NCBI GenBank assembly: GCA_003864495.1
Contig: PEDN01001355.1
Coordinates: 744,001 to 808,000, forward strand
DNA length: 64,000 bases
Origin: Nemopilema nomurai
Lineage: Eukaryota; Cnidaria; Scyphozoa; Rhizostomeae; Rhizostomatidae
Direction: 5' to 3'
Under the pieces are notes generated by a model. The model made no database searches. It was not told where the DNA came from and worked only from the letters and a program-made list of their open reading frames with translations. Position numbers and translations under genes: made by a program. Below, piece after piece: positions 58,901 to 64,000 of this stretch; positions within the stretch are counted from its first letter, which is position 1, and each line of letters starts with the position of its first letter.

Positions 58901-61900
58901 CAGGCCAGATTCGTAGAATTCTAAACATTTTGCCTCTGGGCTAATCTGATAGAAAAAAATTATTTCTGAATCGAATGCCCTTTCAGCTTTTCATTCCCAA
59001 TAGTGAAATCTCACGCCTACACATTTTCATGCTGAGTTTTCGTATGTTTTCTATTTTGGTGGACTTTTTAGAGTTCTTTTTAGATTTTGTTTTTCTTGAA
59101 TAGGTGGCAATAGGTACATCCCAACTGGCCAATCTAGCAAGCTGACAGAAAATCAATCAAGTTTGCAAGACCCTTTTACAGGTAGAAGCAGTCTTTTCCT
59201 CCTGAATGCAAGTTACACTTCTGTTTCATGTTGCTTTAATAGCAATTTGTCATAACATCCCAGTCCACTTCTATACTGTACTAGATTGTCGTGTTTATTC
59301 TCGGAATGATTGTTTCTTGTCAAATTGTGTTGGTTCTGCCTTCTTCTCTTGCCTCTCTGTGGTCTAACCTTCTCGTAATCTTCAATCGCTTTTTGACTTC
59401 TTTGTCAGATACTATGCTGTGCCCCGCACAGTTATGCACTGTTGCCTAAGCTATCACCTAAGCTATCACCTAAGCCGTCAGCTAAGCCGTCAGCTAAGCC
59501 GTCAGCTAAGCTAGCCACTCTAGTCTCAAAGTTCTGCCAATCGCTCTCGTCGCTCGTCTGTTCGCTAGAAATTTGTGGATGCGATTGCCGCCCTGGTTCC
59601 CTTTGAGTTGTTTTTTCTACCCTAAACATCTTACCCTAAACCCTTTTTATGTTGGTAGACTTGGTAGCAGTAAAGCCCCCTCTAGACTAGTTGTAATTAA
59701 CGCCTGCTCTGTAGAAGGACAAGCTCCCAAGCTAGATAAATGCTCCCTTATGCTGTTTGATACAACATTTGTTATATATATTACCTTTTTACTAGCTGTA
59801 TTGCCAATTGTCTAGCTCATTAATGCACACTTGACACAATGTTCCTCCTCCCAGATTTGTGTTACTGCTGAGCAAAAATTTCCACGCTAGGACAAGAGGC
59901 TTTTGACTAACCATAGGAAACGATTTGAAAGAATTGAAGCCAAAGTAATTTTAAGTAATGTTCCGCAAATTACGGACATTTTTATTACAAATAAAATTAC
60001 CAGGATTGGGTTCTTGTGTGTGGTCTACATATTCCGTTCACTGTTTTTCAGGTCAATCACGCTACACCCCTGCTGGCTCTCAAAAGGTATTTCTTTGAGT
60101 TTCAAAAATTTTTCTCAACATTCACAGTTTATCGCCGATCTCATTAACCTTAATTACTTCAGTAACTGCTAGTGCCCATCTATGCTGCTAATAGCAAGAA
60201 ATTTTATTCTTTTGCTGCTCCTGCACTCACCTGTTATGGATAGTGTCGTTTGTTCTTTGATAGCAAAATATTTAAGCAACGAGTTTAAGGAATCAATACG
60301 CTATAGCAATATTTATTTTACATCGACGCGTAAATATGATATGCCTCTTCAACTTTTGCAGGTAGTGCCAGCAGATCATGTTTCATATTTTCCAAAGGTA
60401 AAGTTACCTACCTTGCATGTACTGAAACTTTGATGTCTTCCACAGTATTACGTATTATATTATATTATGCCTGGCGCTGCTGGATAGTCTTCCACAGTAT
60501 TACATATTATATTATATTATATTATATTATATTATATTATATTATATTATATTATATATATTATATTATATTTATTTTATTATATATTATATTATGTTAC
60601 ATTGTATAGATTGTATTGTATTGTATTGTATTGTATTGTATTGCATGACGTTATATTTCATTCACGATACCATTGCATAGTGTGCGGTATTGACGCAAAT
60701 TATTGAATGTTGAAGCATATTTTCGCATTTGGTTGCATAATGATGCATGAAATTTCATATCATTGTGTGTTGATATTTAATTTTGCTTGTTGTCGCGTAT
60801 TTATGCATTCAGTCGCATATTGATGCAAATAATATTATCGATATTATCGAATATCGCATATTATTGATTCTTTATTTTAATTCGTGATGACTATTGACAC
60901 ATGTTCGTTTGATAAACTCACTTCATCAATTTATGTATCCCAGTTTGTATTTTTTCACCCACCCTCTTTTTGTTCCAACTCATTTCGAAAAGCATGTCCG
61001 TTATTATTTTGAAAAAATGATCCGCTCCCACTTATCATTGCCACCTTGCTTCTCCAATCATTTAATGCTCAGTAGAGCAGCGCTCCAAGATGATTGAAGT
61101 GAAGATTTTTCAAAAAACATTGTTGTACGTTTAGTGTCATTACATTATTGATTATGAAATAAGGCCTGATGTTTGGTTTTGAAGAAATTTATATTCTTCA
61201 TTGCAGACAGGGTATCTATCGTTCGACTCTGCCAAGCCGGTTGCCATTGTTACAAAGCTCAAGGAATTCAATGCCCGAGTAGACGAGGTCTGTACTGCAA
61301 GTAGACAATTACTTTTTCCTATTGCGATGCTCCCTTTACTATAATTAAAACCCTATATTTCCATTTATGTGCTCTATATTGACGGTATTTTCTCTTCTTT
61401 TATCGAAGGCTACTAAGTTAACAGAAGATGAAGTAGCTGTTTTATCAAGTATGTGCAAATTGTTACGAATTCAACTGATAGTATATAGTTGGAAGTATAT
61501 AAAGTATAATATATATTGGAATGTTTTTTATTTCTTTGTTTTCGTGAGTTCGAGTCTCGCCCGGGTCGGTTATTTTTCCGCTCTCTCTATGATTCTTCGT
61601 AAGAAATCCTGTTGTCTATGACCTTCACTTTGTTTTAAGATATACTCGGTCGATTAATTGGCAACAGATTTTTATAGAGTTTGTAATAGTTCATATCGAG
61701 TAGCTCTGATGGGAAGCCCCTCTGCCGAGCTCTCAAGTCACCTCAAACGCTTCTTTAGAGGATATGCAAGTGCCATCGATGATGCTCTATCCAATGAAAC
61801 TTTTCTGTTTTTCTAATTGTTTCTACAAGCAGCAAAATATGCTTGCTACAGAGCTCTTTCTAGAACCACTACGTTTCGAGGAGAATTTGTCATTAATATT

Positions 61901-64000
61901 CATACTAACAGTTCTTAACGAGTGACTGTGCTCTTCTTGATATGGCAAACAGATAAAGAAGAGCAGAAATATGATTGGTACTGTTACGTCTTTTTATTTA
62001 TTATACGAGTTTATGGATTTCAAAACTTACAGCCTCGATCAGAGATCTGCCTCTTGGGAATCAAAGCTGACTGATTTATCAGAGAATTAAACTGGACTTT
62101 GTCACTGGCAAGAGAAATTTGACATTATGAATTGCGCATTCTTTTGCAGGAAGCTTAGAGGTAGTTAGTGAGCAAAAGAGCATTGAAGAAGACCAATGCC
62201 AGCTATTGCTGCAAATCGTTGACAAACTGCTCAAATGGCCAGTTGAGCTTATTTTTCCAGGTGTGTTCATTTAGACATTACTGTTTACCATCTGCTATAG
62301 ACAGAGCTGTGTATGCAATTTGGTACACAGAGCCTTGTAAGCATTTTGGTATACAGAGCCTTGTAAGCATTTTGGTAAACAGAGCCTTGTATACATTTTG
62401 GTAAACAGAGCCTTGTGTGCAATAAGGTACACAGAGCCTTGTAAGCATTTTGGTAAACAGAGCCTTGTATGCAATTAGGTACACAGAGCCTTGTAAACAT
62501 TTTGGTATACAGAGCTGTGTAAGTATTTTGGTACACAGAGCCTTGTATGCATTTTGGTCAACAGAGCCTTGTAATCACTTTGGTACACAGAGCCTTGTAT
62601 GCAATTAGGTACACAGAGCCTTGTAAGCACTTTGGTATACAGAGTCGTGTGTGCATTTTGGTAGACAGAGCCTTGTAAGCATTTTGGGAAACAGAGCCTT
62701 GTAAGCATTTTGGTACACAGAGCCTTGTAAGCATTTTGGTAGACAGAGCCTTGTATGCAATTAGGTACACAGAGCCTTGTAAGCATTTTGGTATACAGAG
62801 TCGTGTGTGCATTTTGGTAGACAGAGCCTTGTAAGCATTTTGGGAAACAGAGCCTTGTATGCAATTAGGTACACAGAGCCTTGTAAACATTTTGGTATAC
62901 AGAGCCGTGTAAGCATTTTGGTACACAGAGCCTTGTAAGCATTTTGGGAAACAGAGCCTTGTAAGCATTTTGGTACACAGAGCCTTGTAAGCATTTTGGT
63001 AGACAGAGCCTTGTATGCAATTAGGTACACAGAGCCTTGTAAGCATTTTGGTATACAGAGTCGTGTGTGCATTTTGGTAGACAGAGCCTTGTAAGCATTT
63101 TGGGAAACAGAGCCTTGTAAGCATTTTGGTACACAGAGCCTTGTAAGCATTTTGGTAAACAGAGCCTTGTATGCAATTAGGTACACAGAGCCTTGTAAAC
63201 ATTTTGGTATACAGAGCTGTGTAAGCATTTTGGTACACAGAGCCTTGTAAGCACTTTGGTACACAGAGCCTTGTAAGCATTTTGGTACACAGAGCCTTGT
63301 AAGCACTTTGGTACACAGAGCCTTGTAAGCACTTTGGTACACAGAGCCTTGTATGCATTTTGGTAAACAGAGCCTTGTAAGCACTTTGGTACACAGAGCC
63401 TTGTAAGCACTTTGGTACACAGAGCCTTGTATGCATTTTGGTACACAGAGCCTTGTATGCATTTTGGTAAACAGAGCCTTGTAAGCACTTTGGTACACAG
63501 AGCCTTGTATGCAATTAGGTACACAGAGCCTTGTAAGCATTTTGGTATACAGAGTCGTGTGTGCATTTTGGTAGACAGAGCCTTGTAAGCATTTTGGGAA
63601 ACAGAGCCTTGTAAGCATTTTGGTACACAGAGCCTTGTAAGCATTTTGGTAAACAGAGCCTTGTAAACATTTTGGTAGACAGAGCCTTGTAAGCACTTTG
63701 GTACACAGAGCCTTGTATGCAATTTGGTACACAGAGCCTTGTAAGCACTTTGGTACACAGAGCCTTGTATGCAATTTGGTACACAGAGCCTTGTAAGCAT
63801 TTTGGTATACAGTCCAGAACGGTCACAAGTTGCTACTTAAGTTTCGCCCGTAATTCGATCATCAATTAACATTTATGGGAGCTTGGAACCACTCCATTCT
63901 ATAGATCATAGACATTTTTTGCAATTAAGCCTGCTAATTCAACTGAATTCGTTTGAGCCAGGCCTTAGTACCATGAGAACGAAGCAATACTACACGACAT
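46917..64000 (+). CDS. PLAA: Phospholipase A2-activating protein (Doa1/Ufd3 orthologue), 5' part, 22 exons
   Basis: Ubiquitin-binding partner of the p97/VCP unfoldase that acts in endolysosomal sorting and ubiquitin recycling. Exons: 46917-47148, 48477-48536, 48875-48965, 49575-49811, 50588-50659, 51112-51185, 52755-52845, 53252-53315, 53620-53666, 54264-54325, 54520-54578, 54904-54933, 55393-55467, 56957-57029, 57851-57997, 58773-58850, 59104-59181, 60052-60086, 60362-60397, 61207-61287, 61409-61448, 62150-62260. All phases agree, giving about 624 residues. Domains: WD40 propeller ([35 protein letters not shown]); PFU ubiquitin-binding domain ([16 protein letters not shown] to [20 protein letters not shown]); linker with DPFTG repeats; start of the p97-binding PUL domain ([30 protein letters not shown]). 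Roughly the last 170 residues lie beyond a large repeat and the window end. The start ATG begins [13 protein letters not shown], matching the family start. Confidence 0.95.
52860..53130. repeat. Purine-rich (GA) intron segment of PLAA
   Basis: A long plus-strand run dominated by G and A (GGAGGAG, AGAGAGG units). It produces Ser/Pro/Leu-rich false frames on the minus strand. Confidence 0.7.
58773..59181 (+). other. Duplicated 78-nt PLAA exons coding RYIP...DPFTG
   Basis: Exons 58773-58850 and 59104-59181 are each 78 nt and phase 1-1. Both code GG(S/N)RYIP at the start and QDPFTG at the end, with divergent middles. A third DPFTG ends exon 57851-57997 and a shorter RYTP unit follows at 60052. 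This is a clear tandem exon duplication in the linker between PFU and PUL; vertebrate PLAA has similar repeats. Confidence 0.85.
59446..59515. repeat. 12-bp tandem repeat in a PLAA intron
   Basis: About six copies of CTAAGCCGTCAG or CTAAGCTATCAC, with the two variants grouped. Confidence 0.85.
60490..60645. repeat. TATTA then TATTG pentanucleotide microsatellite in a PLAA intron
   Basis: A run of TATTA pentamers with some interruptions passes into TATTG pentamers. A shorter TATTA run lies just upstream at about 60450. Confidence 0.9.
62301..63812. repeat. 26-bp minisatellite, about 58 copies, in a PLAA intron
   Basis: The unit is ACAGAGCCTTGTAAGCATTT followed by TGGTAC. Every unit I aligned is exactly 26 bases, with a limited set of variants (ATGCAATTAGG, AAGCACTTTGG, TCGTGTGTGC, TTTTGGGAA). 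The same block of four variants recurs four times, so there is higher-order structure. The minus strand is open in all three frames because 26 is not divisible by three and no phase of the unit has a stop. It lies 40 bases after the donor at 62261 of the last visible PLAA exon. Confidence 0.95.
63813..64000. other. Rest of the PLAA intron to the window end
   Basis: Unique AT-rich sequence after the minisatellite. I find no PUL-domain exon in it. Confidence 0.5.

Noticed and set aside
59620..59645. Telomere-like TTACCCTAAACCC
   Set aside because: Only one or two degenerate units; chance in AT-rich DNA.
61545..61575. tRNA or SINE B box (GAGTTCGAGTCTCGCCCG)
   Set aside because: No A box at the expected distance upstream, so a pol III element is not supported.
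62301..63812. CRISPR array
   Set aside because: Units are directly adjacent with no unique spacers, and the genome is eukaryotic.
62475..63826. Long minus-strand open frames with an [22 protein letters not shown] repeat
   Set aside because: They are created by a 26-bp minisatellite that lacks stops in every phase. All three frames give the same peptide, and there is no start context or splice support.

Overview
The window is eukaryotic, from an animal, and most likely a cnidarian. The genes have many introns with GT-AG boundaries, and intergenic DNA is AT-rich with microsatellites and minisatellites. Two neighbouring genes encode four short cysteine-rich modules with the spacing C-x3-C-x3-C-x3-C-x3-CC (one has x4 at the third gap). 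This module is the cysteine-rich domain (CRD) of nematocyst minicollagens, known only from Cnidaria including Myxozoa. I cannot place the species further; an anthozoan is a guess.

Layout: (1) 1-11981, + strand: the 3' part of the mitochondrial RNA polymerase gene POLRMT, 17 exons, all splice phases consistent, N-terminus outside the window. (2) 13793-14848, - strand: an intronless class A GPCR. (3) 14849-18775: divergent intergenic region with nothing recognised. (4) 18776-40292, + strand: a 20-exon gene for a secreted mosaic protein of about 3,944 residues. Its order is signal peptide, PLAT, a dibasic cleavage site, PA14, Ala/Gly silk-like modules, an AbfB-like beta-trefoil, more silk-like modules, an Asn-Pro repeat, two minicollagen-type CRDs, and then a very long charged tail ending in an acidic stretch. 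The last exon alone is 7.7 kb. (5) 41573-44513, + strand: a second CRD gene with the order signal peptide, fibronectin type II, CRD, polyproline, CRD, fibronectin type II, and one apparent frame slip in the polyproline tract. (6) 46917 to beyond the window, + strand: PLAA (phospholipase A2-activating protein, the Doa1/Ufd3 orthologue), 22 exons seen, with most of the PUL domain outside.

POLRMT, the GPCR and PLAA are ordinary genes with no evident link to the central pair. The central pair is the unusual part: two adjacent, same-strand genes sharing a cnidarian-specific cross-linking module and extracellular signals, but with architectures I do not recognise as described families. My inference is that both products are structural proteins of the nematocyst wall, tubule or thread, or of a related extracellular matrix. 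The CRDs would give disulfide cross-links to minicollagens, and the silk-like, Asn-Pro and charged regions would give elasticity or ion binding.

Repeats: a 26-bp minisatellite of about 58 copies in a PLAA intron, a 16-bp x 8 array near the GPCR 3' end, a 44-bp array and an AT microsatellite in introns of the giant gene, pentanucleotide and 12-bp arrays in PLAA introns, and a tRNA-derived SINE-like element.
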